DNA of 41,190 nt from Planctomycetota bacterium (GCA_016190145.1 JACPRD010000102.1:1-41190), one strand, 5' to 3'. Numbered from the stretch's first letter, positions 15,522-23,431 are shown. Program-made: numbers and translations. Notes: generated by a model not told the origin, from the letters alone.

Positions 15522-15719
15522 CTACCAGGGATGTCGGAGAAATTTCTCCTTCTCGAATATCTTGAGCAGGCGCTTCAAGATTGCCTCGGTGGATGGCTCC
15601 TCTGGATCGCCCTTCGCCCACTCATTCGATGCCTTACGGAGAAGGTCGCCTGCGTCGCTCACACACTGTTCGAAGCGCGGCCCGGGGTCGGTCGTGTATC
15701 GGGGTCTGCACTGCGCCAT
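15522..15719 (-). CDS. Small hypothetical protein
   Basis: This encodes 65 aa from ATG 15719, which is preceded by AGGAA in the context CGGAGGAATACTCG. That is a strong ribosome binding site and the main reason to accept the gene. The C-terminal half, TEAILKRLLKIFEKEKFLRH, is an amphipathic charged helix. There is no similarity I can name. About 55 nt upstream of the start lies a 13-C run (poly-G on this strand). A longer frame reading through that run exists but looks less natural. It is downstream of, and on the same strand as, the cyclase-like operon, separated by about 245 bp. Confidence 0.55.
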   Translation of the reverse strand: MAQCRPRYTTDPGPRFEQCVSDAGDLLRKASNEWAKGDPEEPSTEAILKRLLKIFEKEKFLRHPW

Positions 15720-15773
15720 CGAGTATTCCTCCGAATTTGGGTGCGAAGACGTGCCTCCGTTTACGAGCCACCG

Positions 15774-15786
15774 CCCCCCCCCCCCC
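15774..15786. repeat. Homopolymer of 13 C
   Basis: An uninterrupted run of 13 C on the plus strand lies upstream of the small minus-strand gene starting at 15719. Such tracts are prone to slipped-strand changes and to sequencing error. Confidence 0.9.
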
Positions 15787-15964
15787 AGTTGCGACCTCGC
15801 CAATGAACTCGGGATAGTGCGCCACTTCAGGGGCGAAAAGATCGTAGCCCCGTGAACCTCGCTGGATCAAGGGCGGCCTCAGTGGCTGGCTCGCCGCCCG
15901 CCGCTGAAGCCTGGCGATGAGCATGGATGTGAGGCACCGTCGCCCATCCAAATGGCCCGGAAAG

Positions 15965-16744
15965 CTACGAGTTCGCCTCTGGTGGTTCGTTCTCGACCAG
16001 CTTCGAGTACCAGTCGAAGAATGCCAGCGCGTTGTCGTATTTGCCTTGGACGGGAGGAGTGATGTTCGCCTGGGAGAGCCACCTCAACACATGCTCGCGG
16101 CCAGCGTCGAGGTTCAGATTTCGCTCGTTCATCACGCCGCTCACCCGGAACGGCCAGGGGTAGCACCAAAGCTCCTGCGGGGCGGCGTCCGTCAGCGGCA
16201 CCTGGTACTTCACGTAGTACGAGGCGAAGTAGTGGTAGGAGCGCGGGTTCTCCCTGCGCCACTTCTCGGCGTAGGCCTGCACGAGCATGCCGAGTTTCGG
16301 CGTGGCGACCACTCCGATCCAATTCGCCCTCTCGGACCAGAAATGGGCATCTACAAGGGCAGGCCCGATGATCGTTGAGCTTCCGTCGAGGATGTACTCG
16401 CCGAACGAAACGGCGCCGCGGAGGAGAAGACCCACCTCCATTCCGCGAACGAGTGCGTGGAGAATCGGCTGGGAGAAGCCGAGGAGGGCGGAGTCTGTGA
16501 CCTTCGGTAATTCCCAAACCAGAACGATGTTGTCGCCGAAGGTGATGACCCGGGGCACACCTGGCTCTTCGATCTCTTTTCCGAGATAGGCGAAGACCTC
16601 CGCGCTTCGCAGCGCACGCGGCATGCCCTCGAGGGTCAGGTCCCGTCGATCCAGGAATTTGACCGCGGCCTCGCTCAGCTCGGATCGAACCCCGAGGCCG
16701 TCGAGAATGGCCACGATGCCGGTGCGGATCGTCCTCTCGGACAT
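15965..16744 (-). CDS. Class III nucleotidyl-cyclase-like protein
   Basis: This encodes 259 aa. The chain follows the cyclase palm-domain order. VAILDGLGVR (D15) matches the first metal Asp strand (as in FxDIxGF). RVITFGDNIVLVW (D71) matches the second metal Asp turn. LLLRGAVSFGEYILDG then IIGPALVDAHFWSERANWIGVV matches the RGGIxxGE and FGPALxxAYxLE segments of a poorly described bacterial branch. The canonical Asn/Arg transition-state pair is not recognisable, so the product (cNMP, other, or none) is open. It is the last gene of the operon, 12 nt after the PIN gene. A signalling role in a defence or stress module is inference. Confidence 0.6.
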   Translation of the reverse strand: MSERTIRTGIVAILDGLGVRSELSEAAVKFLDRRDLTLEGMPRALRSAEVFAYLGKEIEEPGVPRVITFGDNIVLVWELPKVTDSALLGFSQPILHALVRGMEVGLLLRGAVSFGEYILDGSSTIIGPALVDAHFWSERANWIGVVATPKLGMLVQAYAEKWRRENPRSYHYFASYYVKYQVPLTDAAPQELWCYPWPFRVSGVMNERNLNLDAGREHVLRWLSQANITPPVQGKYDNALAFFDWYSKLVENEPPEANS

Positions 16745-16756
16745 TCTGGCGTCGCC

Positions 16757-17212
16757 TTACGGAGGAGTTGCCTGAGTGCCGCCCGAACCACCGGCAGGTC
16801 CGGCCGGCGGAGACGAACGCAGGGAAACAACGCGGACGAGATTCGTTCGATGTATCGGTCGCCCGAGTTTCTCGCCGGTGACAAGCTCCTCCGCTCCCAC
16901 GACTCGCGCCGCTGCCACATGGAGAGCATCGAGCGCCGACAGTCCGCTGCGCTTGGCTTCCCCCAGCGCCACCCTCACCACATCATTCGCGTCAGGGGGC
17001 CAAGCCGTAACCCCGGCGAAGAACTCCTCGTAGAACGCAAGCTCCTCATCGCGACCGGTGAACGTCGACTTAGGAAGGACTTCGAGGCGGATGAAATCGC
17101 TCGACGCGAATGTTCTATCTGGATCTTCCAGGATCGCGATCGCCGCGTCAGAGATGTCGGGAGTGCCGCGCGCGGCCGCGATCAGGACATCGGCGTCGAC
17201 GAACGTCAGCAT
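16757..17212 (-). CDS. PIN-domain ribonuclease (VapC-like)
   Basis: This encodes 151 aa. PIN acidic residues are D6 and D8 (MLTFVDADVLIAAARG), E44 (FIRLEVLPK) and D95 (GLSALDALHVAAARVVGAEE). The fourth acidic position, usually TxDxxF, reads LVTGEKLGR, so E114 would have to serve. PIN proteins cleave single-stranded RNA, often tRNA or rRNA, with Mg2+. The upstream gene 5 nt away encodes a small protein with an antitoxin-like C-terminal helix, consistent with a VapBC-like pair. The C-terminal Pro/Gly-rich tail after residue 130 is longer than usual. Confidence 0.85.
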   Translation of the reverse strand: MLTFVDADVLIAAARGTPDISDAAIAILEDPDRTFASSDFIRLEVLPKSTFTGRDEELAFYEEFFAGVTAWPPDANDVVRVALGEAKRSGLSALDALHVAAARVVGAEELVTGEKLGRPIHRTNLVRVVSLRSSPPAGPAGGSGGTQATPP

Positions 17213-17217
17213 CGGCG

Positions 17218-17565
17218 TTAGTCCGCCTGGGCTTCGCCGCCGCGTTCACTGACTTCGCGCTCGATCTCGTCCCATCCGAGGGTCTGAGCTCCGGAGTTCA
17301 GGATGGCTTCGCGACGAGCACGGAGGGCCGCACCCAGCCGGGACCGAGGCTGGCTGGAACGAGTGCACGCGGAGCTGAGTCGTGCGAGAACCGGTCCTTC
17401 CGGCTGCGGCTGAGGAATCGCCTCAGCTGACCGAGTCGAGATGGCGAGCACGATCCCAGCCGTGAGCAGGAGCGACCAGCCGCTGGCCGAGCCATCTTCG
17501 TCGAGCGATCGCAACACCACGGCCTGCTCGATCGGCGCCGCAAGACTGGTGGTGGAAGAATTCAT
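17218..17565 (-). CDS. Small antitoxin-like protein, partner of PIN RNase
   Basis: This encodes 115 aa. Its ATG overlaps the stop of the upstream TIGR04255 gene in an ATGA, and its TAA is 5 nt before the PIN start, so translation is coupled on both sides. The C-terminal 30 residues, LRARREAILNSGAQTLGWDE followed by IEREVSER, look like the toxin-wrapping helix of PIN-linked antitoxins. The N-terminal half has a hydrophobic patch (GWSLLLTAGIVLAI) but no recognised DNA-binding fold. Antitoxin function is inferred mainly from position. Confidence 0.65.
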   Translation of the reverse strand: MNSSTTSLAAPIEQAVVLRSLDEDGSASGWSLLLTAGIVLAISTRSAEAIPQPQPEGPVLARLSSACTRSSQPRSRLGAALRARREAILNSGAQTLGWDEIEREVSERGGEAQAD

Positions 17566-18314
17566 GCGTCCCCCTTCTTGATGCGCTCGTAGTACTCAGG
17601 GTTCAGAGTTTCGATGAACGAGGTCCCGATTCGATCGTGCGCGCCGTCCAGCCAGCAGGAGACATCTGCCATCGTCTTCACGCCCGGATTCTCAGATCCG
17701 AAGTCAAGATCGAGCAAGAGGGCAGGAATCGCGTTCTGGACGACGAAACCTGTCTGGTGAATGAGAACGCCGGCGGGAGTGTCATGTTCGATCTCGTACC
17801 TCTGATACAGCCCGCGAACCGGGCGATCCAGCCCCCGGGTCAGCTGAGGCACGAGGTTAATCCAGCGCGAAAGCTCACGAGCCTTCTGCGGCCGAGCGGG
17901 AAGCTCGATCTGGTTCACGTACCGGAGGCCCAGCCGCTTGACCGGGAGGAACCCAGCCACGCGTTCGTGTTCCTCGATGACGTGCGAGATCAGCGCGCGG
18001 AAGCCATCCCAGGTCGGGTAGGGACGGAGGTGGTTCACCGTCAGTAAGTGCGGCCCCACCTGCACCATCGCCGACTTGTCGGGCCGGGAAAACTGCATCC
18101 GGTCGACTTTCCTCTGCACGGGCGCTAGACGGGCGCGGCCCAGAGAACTTCCCACGTCGATTTCGAGGGCGTCCACCTGCACCCGCTCAGGGAAATCGTT
18201 CCGCACGCGCTCGTAGAGAAGCCCCGGAAAGGTCATGTCCCACGGGGAGGCAGGGTCGAAGCGCAGCTCACAGAGAGCTTCGACGAGAGGAGGTTTCTGG
18301 AGTTTTTCGCCCAT
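17562..18314 (-). CDS. TIGR04255 family protein
   Basis: This encodes 250 aa, the usual length of this family. The opening KPPLVEALCELRFDPASPWD and the middle segment RLGLRYVNQIELP are hallmark positions. GLYQRYEIEHDTPAGVLIHQ and LLLDLDFGSENPG also fit. TIGR04255 proteins are sporadically distributed and have no established biochemical role. They are often found beside toxin-antitoxin or other accessory genes. Here it leads an operon with an antitoxin-like gene, a PIN RNase and a cyclase-like gene. An 11-bp palindrome GGCAATTTGCC lies about 30 nt upstream of its start and could be an operator. Confidence 0.85.
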   Translation of the reverse strand: MGEKLQKPPLVEALCELRFDPASPWDMTFPGLLYERVRNDFPERVQVDALEIDVGSSLGRARLAPVQRKVDRMQFSRPDKSAMVQVGPHLLTVNHLRPYPTWDGFRALISHVIEEHERVAGFLPVKRLGLRYVNQIELPARPQKARELSRWINLVPQLTRGLDRPVRGLYQRYEIEHDTPAGVLIHQTGFVVQNAIPALLLDLDFGSENPGVKTMADVSCWLDGAHDRIGTSFIETLNPEYYERIKKGDA

Positions 18315-18344
18315 GGTTCTCGTTTTGATCTTACTGGAATTATC

Positions 18345-18355
18345 GGCAATTTGCC
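18345..18355. promoter_or_regulatory. 11-bp palindrome in the divergent region
   Basis: GGCAATTTGCC is a perfect dyad with one central base. It lies between the TIGR04255 operon and the HEPN-MNT gene, close to the former's start. It is a candidate operator; the evidence is symmetry and position only. Confidence 0.35.
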
Positions 18356-18528
18356 CTCTCTTCCAGCGCGGGCGACGCGAGGCAAGCAGATCGCGCGCTC
18401 ATCTGCTTGGGAACGCGACGTTCTTCAGGATGGGGACCATCCAGCTTGGGACAAATCTGGAGTCCAGCCGAACGGTCTCGCCGCAGGGTTTCGAACCGGC
18501 AGAATAGATTGGGTGTTTGAATACCACC

Positions 18529-20112
18529 ATGACCACCGAGAAAAGCACAGGCACATCCTCGCGGCTCACACTTCTTCGTACCGGAATCGCCGTCATGCGA
18601 CTGCAGAGGCAGGTCGCGGAGCCCGGACCAGCGGCCGCCGGCTTCACAACCTTCGAGCAGCAGGTCATGGAGAAGCGCAACGAGTACGCGATGGAACTCG
18701 AACGCGTGCTCGACGAGCTGAAGCTCACGACGGCCCTGCTCGCCGAAGTCGCGGGGAGCAAGGAAGTGTCGTCCAGAACGCACGAACCGGAGGAGTTGAT
18801 CAACTACTACAGCGGCGTCTTCTTCGATCTGGTCCACCAGACCAAGGACAAGCTGATTCGCCTCGTGGAGCTGATTCTCCGAACCGGCCCGTTCCGGAAG
18901 AAGTACAAGGAGCTGGAGTCCGTCCGCGTGGCGGCTTTCTTGAAGCGCCACGGGTCTACGCTCGAAGCGATCGGGATCAAGTCCCTCCTGGAAGAGTGGA
19001 AGGACGATGGGAATGGACCGCTGAGCGTGGTGCTGAAGCACCGCACGCAGCACCACCACAACTTGAGCAAGCTCCAGTACGACAACAAGTTCCTCAACGT
19101 CCGCATGAGCAAGATCCTTCGAATGCCGCAGTACTCCACTCTGTTCAGCGAGGAAGGCCGACGCATGATCGAGGAGATTGGCGCGAAGAGCCTCGAGACG
19201 CTAAAGGCCGACCTGCTCAAGAAACAGACTGACACCATAGAGCTCGTCGAGAAGAACCTGAACCAGATCGCAAGCAGGCTCATCGAGCACTTCAAGATCC
19301 CGACAGACGTGGCGGAACTGGTCAGGACAGTCACGGGCTATTCGGCGACGCTCCGCGCTCAAGAGGTGAGTAACGAGACCAGCGCCGCGAAGCTGCAGTT
19401 CGACGTCGCGCACCTCAAGGAGGAGCTGACGGCTTGCGCGACAAAGCTGGGCTGCGCGGACGAGATTCTGTCCGTGTACGTCGTTGGGAGCGCGGCCAGA
19501 GGGGAGCTGGCTCGGTCACGACTCCAGGTGGACGTCTACGTGATCACCAAGAACGTGACCATCGACGATGCCTGCGGGCCCGAGATTCACATGCGCGTCT
19601 TGAGTCAGTCGGACTTCGCCAGCGAGAAGCACAAGAAGGACCGCTTTATCTGTTGGAGCGATGGGCTGCTCCTTGTCGGATCCGCTTACAAGTTCGAAGA
19701 AAGGGACTTCCCGCGTCCGGGAGTGCTCCTCGCGATTCTCCTAAACGAGAATGTCGAGGCAGAACTCGAATCCGGCAAGGGGGAGGCGTCCAAAATGAAC
19801 GATGAGGAATTTGAGGCGCTTCGACGACTCTCTCTCAGGGTCGCGAAGCTGGGATTGGACTTTCTCTTCGCACTCGCGATGTCGATCAAGCCGTTCTACT
19901 CCTCCAGTCGGCGGCGCAGGATCGAGCACATCAAGGCCACTCTGCCGCCAGACCTCCGGTTTGGCGCGCTTGAGCAGCTCTACCATGGCGGCACGTATCG
20001 CCAGGCTGACCTGGTTAGCGTCATCGAATTGCTGCTCCAGCTCGTCAGAAGGGAACTTCCAAAACTCCTGGTTGCGAAAACCGCGAGAGAGGCGCCGAAG
20101 TATAAGGAGTGA
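18529..20112 (+). CDS. HEPN-MNT-like fusion protein
   Basis: This encodes 527 aa from ATG 18529; a TTG four codons earlier is the only other start. Residues about 40-260 are helical. FFDLVHQTKDKLIRLVELIL and the motif KHRTQHHHN (R172 to H177, Rx4H) fit a HEPN domain of the Cthe_2314-like type, which is an RNase fold. Residues about 305-400 have a nucleotidyltransferase-like glycine loop, YVVGSAARGEL (G320-S321), then RLQVDVYVIT. The usual SDxD has only its second Asp (D335); the first is Gln. In HEPN/MNT pairs the MNT enzyme AMPylates and silences the HEPN RNase. Here both are on one chain and the MNT site looks degenerate. It is divergent from the TIGR04255-PIN operon. Confidence 0.65.
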   Translation: MTTEKSTGTSSRLTLLRTGIAVMRLQRQVAEPGPAAAGFTTFEQQVMEKRNEYAMELERVLDELKLTTALLAEVAGSKEVSSRTHEPEELINYYSGVFFDLVHQTKDKLIRLVELILRTGPFRKKYKELESVRVAAFLKRHGSTLEAIGIKSLLEEWKDDGNGPLSVVLKHRTQHHHNLSKLQYDNKFLNVRMSKILRMPQYSTLFSEEGRRMIEEIGAKSLETLKADLLKKQTDTIELVEKNLNQIASRLIEHFKIPTDVAELVRTVTGYSATLRAQEVSNETSAAKLQFDVAHLKEELTACATKLGCADEILSVYVVGSAARGELARSRLQVDVYVITKNVTIDDACGPEIHMRVLSQSDFASEKHKKDRFICWSDGLLLVGSAYKFEERDFPRPGVLLAILLNENVEAELESGKGEASKMNDEEFEALRRLSLRVAKLGLDFLFALAMSIKPFYSSSRRRRIEHIKATLPPDLRFGALEQLYHGGTYRQADLVSVIELLLQLVRRELPKLLVAKTAREAPKYKE

Positions 20113-20234
20113 GTTCATTGGGGAGCCCAGCATCTGTCAGCTTCCAGTCCTGCAGTCTCTCCTTATCGTGCCGTCGGCGAATCCCCCGCCGCGCGCGTTG
20201 ACCCGGCACCCCCCTCGCGCTACCGTCCCGCGTC

Positions 20235-21758
20235 ATGCCCCAGGGCGAAACCGCCGGCGAACCCCTCTCCCCGCCGCCGCCGCGCCGGCGGAGGTGGCGC
20301 AGGCGCCTCCTCACGATCGGGCTTCCGGCGCTCGTCGCGCTGTACCTGCTCCTTCTCATCCCCGATTCCGTGCCGACGCCTCCGCGCCTGGCGAAGGACC
20401 CCTTCGCGTGGAACCAGGACGACCGGTGGAAGGCGCTCGAAGAGCGGTTCCTCGCTTCGCGGCTGGAGGCCCCGGAAGCGCGCCGGCGGGCGATCGGCGA
20501 AGCGCTGGGCGACCTCCGGTCGCAGGTCGCGCGCCTCGGCCAGGGCGCCGTGCCGGCCGACGACCCGCTGCTCGATCGGATCGAGGACGACCTCTTTTCG
20601 CTCGCCGCGCGCGTCGGCGCGTCGCCCGAGAACCTCGCGGCGTTCCTCGAGCTCGCGAACGCCGTGCGCGACGCGGTGAAGGAACAATCCGTGCGCTGGG
20701 ACCTCCAGTCCCCCGCCACGAGGGCGCGCCTGTACCGCCTGCTCTACGGCGGCCGCGCGGCCGTCGAAGAAGCCATGCTCCAGGCGCCGCCGTCGGCCGT
20801 CCCCGCCCTCACGCTGTGCCGCGACGAACCCTCCCCCGCCCCGGGCGCAACCGTCCTCGGCGTCCGCCTCCACAGCGGCGACATCCTCCTCTCGCGCGGC
20901 GCCGCCCCCACCTCGTCGCTCATCGCGCGCGGGAACGACTTCCCAGGCAATTTTTCGCACGTCGCCCTCGTCCACGTCGACGCCGCGACGTCCCGGGTGT
21001 CGGTCGTGGAAGCGCACATCGAGAAGGGCGTCGCGGTCGCGACGATCGACGAGTACCTGCGGGACATCAAGCTGCGCGTGATGGTGCTGCGCCTGAGGTC
21101 GGATCTTCCGGCGCTCCTGGCGAAGCCGGGGATTGCGGAAGCGGCCGCCGCGGCGGCGCTGGCGGACGCGCGGGCGCGCCACGCCCCGTACGACTTCGCG
21201 ATGGACGGCAAGGACCACTCGAAGGTCTTCTGTTCCGAGGTCGCCTCCGCCGCCTACGAACGCGAGGGGGTCCGCCTGTGGATGGGGATGTCGACGATCT
21301 CGTCGCCGGGCCTCTGCGCCTGGCTCGCGGCCTTCGGCGTGGAGAACTTCGTCACGCAGGAGCCCTCGGATCTGGAGTACGACCGTCAACTCCGCGTCGT
21401 CGCCGAGTGGCGCGACCCGGAGGCGCTGCTCCAGGACCACGTCGACAACGCCGTCACCGACGTGCTGCTCGAAGGCGCGGAGCGCGGGGAGCGGCTCGGG
21501 TACGCCTGGCCACGGCTCCCGATCGCGCGGGCGCTCAAGGCCTGGAGCTGCGGCCTGAACGTGTTCGGCGGCGTGGGACCGATCCCCGAGGGAATGAGCG
21601 CCTCCGCGGCGCTCCGCAGCGAGGAACTGCGCACGCGGCACGAAGCCCTCCGCGCGCGGCTGCTCGGCCGTGTCGCGTCGTTCCGCGCGGAGCGGGGTTA
21701 CACGCCGCCGTACTGGGAGCTGGTCCGCCTCGCGCGGGAGGCCGCTTCCGCGAAGTAG
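20235..21758 (+). CDS. YiiX/YebB-like permuted NlpC/P60 cysteine peptidase, membrane-anchored
   Basis: This encodes 507 aa. An Arg-rich N terminus precedes one transmembrane helix at about 27-44 (LLTIGLPALVALYLLLLI), so the large remainder is likely extracytoplasmic. The catalytic region begins LHSGDILLSRG and continues FPGNFSHVALVHVD (His242) and VVEAHIEKGV. The Cys lies later, in KVFCSEVASAAYE (Cys333). The order His before Cys is the permuted papain-like arrangement of the YiiX family (PF05708). Such enzymes act as amidases or peptidases on cell-wall or lipid-linked amides; the substrate here is unknown. The C-terminal ~110 residues have no recognised domain. It converges with the TPR gene, with 7 bp between stops. 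Confidence 0.85.
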   Translation: MPQGETAGEPLSPPPPRRRRWRRRLLTIGLPALVALYLLLLIPDSVPTPPRLAKDPFAWNQDDRWKALEERFLASRLEAPEARRRAIGEALGDLRSQVARLGQGAVPADDPLLDRIEDDLFSLAARVGASPENLAAFLELANAVRDAVKEQSVRWDLQSPATRARLYRLLYGGRAAVEEAMLQAPPSAVPALTLCRDEPSPAPGATVLGVRLHSGDILLSRGAAPTSSLIARGNDFPGNFSHVALVHVDAATSRVSVVEAHIEKGVAVATIDEYLRDIKLRVMVLRLRSDLPALLAKPGIAEAAAAAALADARARHAPYDFAMDGKDHSKVFCSEVASAAYEREGVRLWMGMSTISSPGLCAWLAAFGVENFVTQEPSDLEYDRQLRVVAEWRDPEALLQDHVDNAVTDVLLEGAERGERLGYAWPRLPIARALKAWSCGLNVFGGVGPIPEGMSASAALRSEELRTRHEALRARLLGRVASFRAERGYTPPYWELVRLAREAASAK

Positions 21759-21765
21759 TCCCCTG

Positions 21766-22890
21766 CTATTCCTCGCGCCCCTCCATCCACTTCTTGTACT
21801 CCTCCGACTTCACGAACTCCGCGTACTCCGGAATCAGCTCCAGCCCCGCGATCTCCAGCTCGAGCGTGGCCTCGATCTCGTCCAGGAGCGCCACCGTGTC
21901 CGCGAACGCCTTGTCCTTGAGCGAAATCTCCACGAGCAGCCAGTAGCCGTCCCCCAGGTCGGGCTCGGCCTTGATGGCGGCGCGCGCGGCGGCTTTGGCC
22001 TTGTCGTGGTCCCCGTCGAAGAAGAGCATCCGCGCCCGCATGACGGCCAGGTAGCTGTCGCCGCCCACGGCTCCCTCCAGGCGTTCGACGGCCTGCGCGG
22101 CTTCCTTGTATTTCTTCTGCAGGAAGAACGAATCGATGCACATAAGGTCGAGCGCGGGATCGCCGGGGAACAGCCGGGCCATTTCCTCCATGACCCCGAT
22201 GTACGTCTTCTCGTCGAGCGACCCGGCCGTCGAGACCTTCATCACCATTACCCACTTCTGTGTTCCCAGCGACTCCGGCAGTCCGGCCAGCGCGTCCCAC
22301 GCTTCCTGCGATCGTCCCTCCGCCGACAGCGCGTTGACGCGGGTCAGGATCGGCCCGGCCGCGGCCCAGTCCTTGAGCGTCTTGTCGTCGGCACCCGCCA
22401 CCGCGGCCGCCGCGACCAGGTAGCCGCGCCGGTAGGCGTCGCTCAGGTACTCGCCCGTGGCGTACATGAGGAGGTTCACGCCCATGACCTCCCCGTCCTT
22501 CCGGGACAGCACGATTTCGTGAAAGTCGACGCCCCCCTGGAGAATCTTGCGGAACAGCACGCGCCGCGTGCCCTTCACGTCCCGCACGCGCAGGAACTTG
22601 TAGCTCCCGCCCAGCTTCAGATACGCGACGATCGTGTCGCCCAGCTTCGGGCCTTTCTTGACGCCCGTGCGGAACCCCTTCTTCAGATCCGCAGGCGCGT
22701 CGTGCGTCCGCATCGCCTCGTCGACCATGGCGTCGACGTCCAGGTGCCGATTGAGGAAATCGGGATCGCCGTCGGCGATCGTGGACTCCACTTCTTCGGC
22801 GAATTCACGGCACTCTGCCTCGGTCGGAAGTTCCTGGGCGAGGGCGGCGGAGGCGAGGAGGGCGAAGGCGAGCGGGGGGAATCGGGGCAT
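21766..22890 (-). CDS. Exported TPR-repeat protein
   Basis: This encodes 374 aa with a signal peptide (FPPLAFALLASAALAQ, likely cleaved after ALA). Residues about 20-150 form a domain with FLNRHLDVDAMVDEAM and LGDTIVAYLKLGGSYKFLRV. This resembles the small beta-rich region of other secreted planctomycete TPR proteins, though I cannot name it. From about 170 on there are TPR-type helix pairs, for example LDLMCIDSFFLQKKYKEAAQ and SYLAVMRARMLFFDGDHDKA. The predicted role is periplasmic protein binding. The start at 22890 has GGAG upstream. The shared 3' end suggests no regulatory link with the peptidase gene. Confidence 0.8.
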   Translation of the reverse strand: MPRFPPLAFALLASAALAQELPTEAECREFAEEVESTIADGDPDFLNRHLDVDAMVDEAMRTHDAPADLKKGFRTGVKKGPKLGDTIVAYLKLGGSYKFLRVRDVKGTRRVLFRKILQGGVDFHEIVLSRKDGEVMGVNLLMYATGEYLSDAYRRGYLVAAAAVAGADDKTLKDWAAAGPILTRVNALSAEGRSQEAWDALAGLPESLGTQKWVMVMKVSTAGSLDEKTYIGVMEEMARLFPGDPALDLMCIDSFFLQKKYKEAAQAVERLEGAVGGDSYLAVMRARMLFFDGDHDKAKAAARAAIKAEPDLGDGYWLLVEISLKDKAFADTVALLDEIEATLELEIAGLELIPEYAEFVKSEEYKKWMEGREE

Positions 22891-23024
22891 GGGAAGGGGT
22901 CTCCGCGGTGGGTTGCGCGGGATTGTATCCGGGGCGCATGGACTTGCAGGCTGTGTGTTGGCCGGCGGACTTTTCAGGCGGCCGCGCAGGACAAGAAGTG
23001 GGCCGCCGCCCTCGTCGGTATCTA

Positions 23025-23053
23025 TTGCCTATTTTAGCTATTTTCTCTATTAT
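23025..23053 (+). promoter_or_regulatory. Promoter of the Phd-zeta module in an AT-rich tract
   Basis: A -35 box TTGCCT (23025-23030) and a -10 box TATTAT (23048-23053) are 17 nt apart. The tract 23021-23065 is strikingly AT-rich for this DNA and repeats CTATT four times, including the dyad CTATTATAG (23047-23055) on the -10 box. This is a likely binding site for the Phd-type antitoxin. Confidence 0.6.
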
Positions 23054-23080
23054 AGCCCTATTCTCCAAGAGGATGAATCC

Positions 23081-23431
23081 ATGACCACCAGTTCCCTGCC
23101 GACCCCCACGGGCGAAGCCGCCTCGATGCCGAGCTTCCCCTCTTCCATGCTCAAGAACTCCACCGCCGACGTCCTGGACGAGGTGCTGGCATCGGGTGCC
23201 GTGGTCATCACGCGTCACGACAAGGAGAAGGCCGTGATCCTCTCCGTCGAGACATACCGGCGCCTGGTGGCTTCAGATCGCGACGATCTCGATGCCCTGC
23301 GGGAAAAGTTTGATGGTCTCCTCGAGAAAATGCAGGCCCGGACGGCCCGGGGGGGCGCGCGGCGGGCGTACGGCGCATCGCCTGCGGAGATGGGCAGGGC
23401 GGCCGTCAGAGCGGCCCGCCGCCGTGGCTGA
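23081..23431 (+). CDS. Phd/YefM-type antitoxin
   Basis: This encodes 116 aa from ATG 23081, with AGAGGA about 8 nt upstream. The Phd/YefM fold is seen at about residues 20-65: SSMLKNSTADVLDEVLASGA, then VVITRHDKEKAVILSVETYR. This is the N-terminal DNA-binding and dimer domain (helix, hairpin, HDKxxAVxLS, YRRL). The C-terminal tail (about 70-116) is Arg/Ala-rich and would contact the toxin. The gene overlaps the following zeta-toxin gene by 8 nt. Phd antitoxins normally neutralise Doc, RelE or YoeB-type toxins, so pairing with a zeta kinase is atypical. Autoregulation is expected from the dyads upstream. Confidence 0.85.
   Translation: MTTSSLPTPTGEAASMPSFPSSMLKNSTADVLDEVLASGAVVITRHDKEKAVILSVETYRRLVASDRDDLDALREKFDGLLEKMQARTARGGARRAYGASPAEMGRAAVRAARRRG

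Noticed and set aside
15261..15806. 181-codon plus-strand open frame in the gap after the GNAT toxin
   Set aside because: The composition is irregular. It crosses the 13-C tract and is antisense to the small gene with a good ribosome binding site.
18460..18507. Possible tRNA 3' end or attachment site (GGGTTTCGAACCGG)
   Set aside because: The TTCGAAC loop is there, but the flanking five bases do not pair as a T-arm. No acceptor stem or second copy was found.
22634..23080. Upstream extension of the Phd antitoxin frame
   Set aside because: The extra 149 codons overlap the minus-strand TPR gene and cross the AT-rich promoter. ATG 23081 with its ribosome binding site is the natural start.
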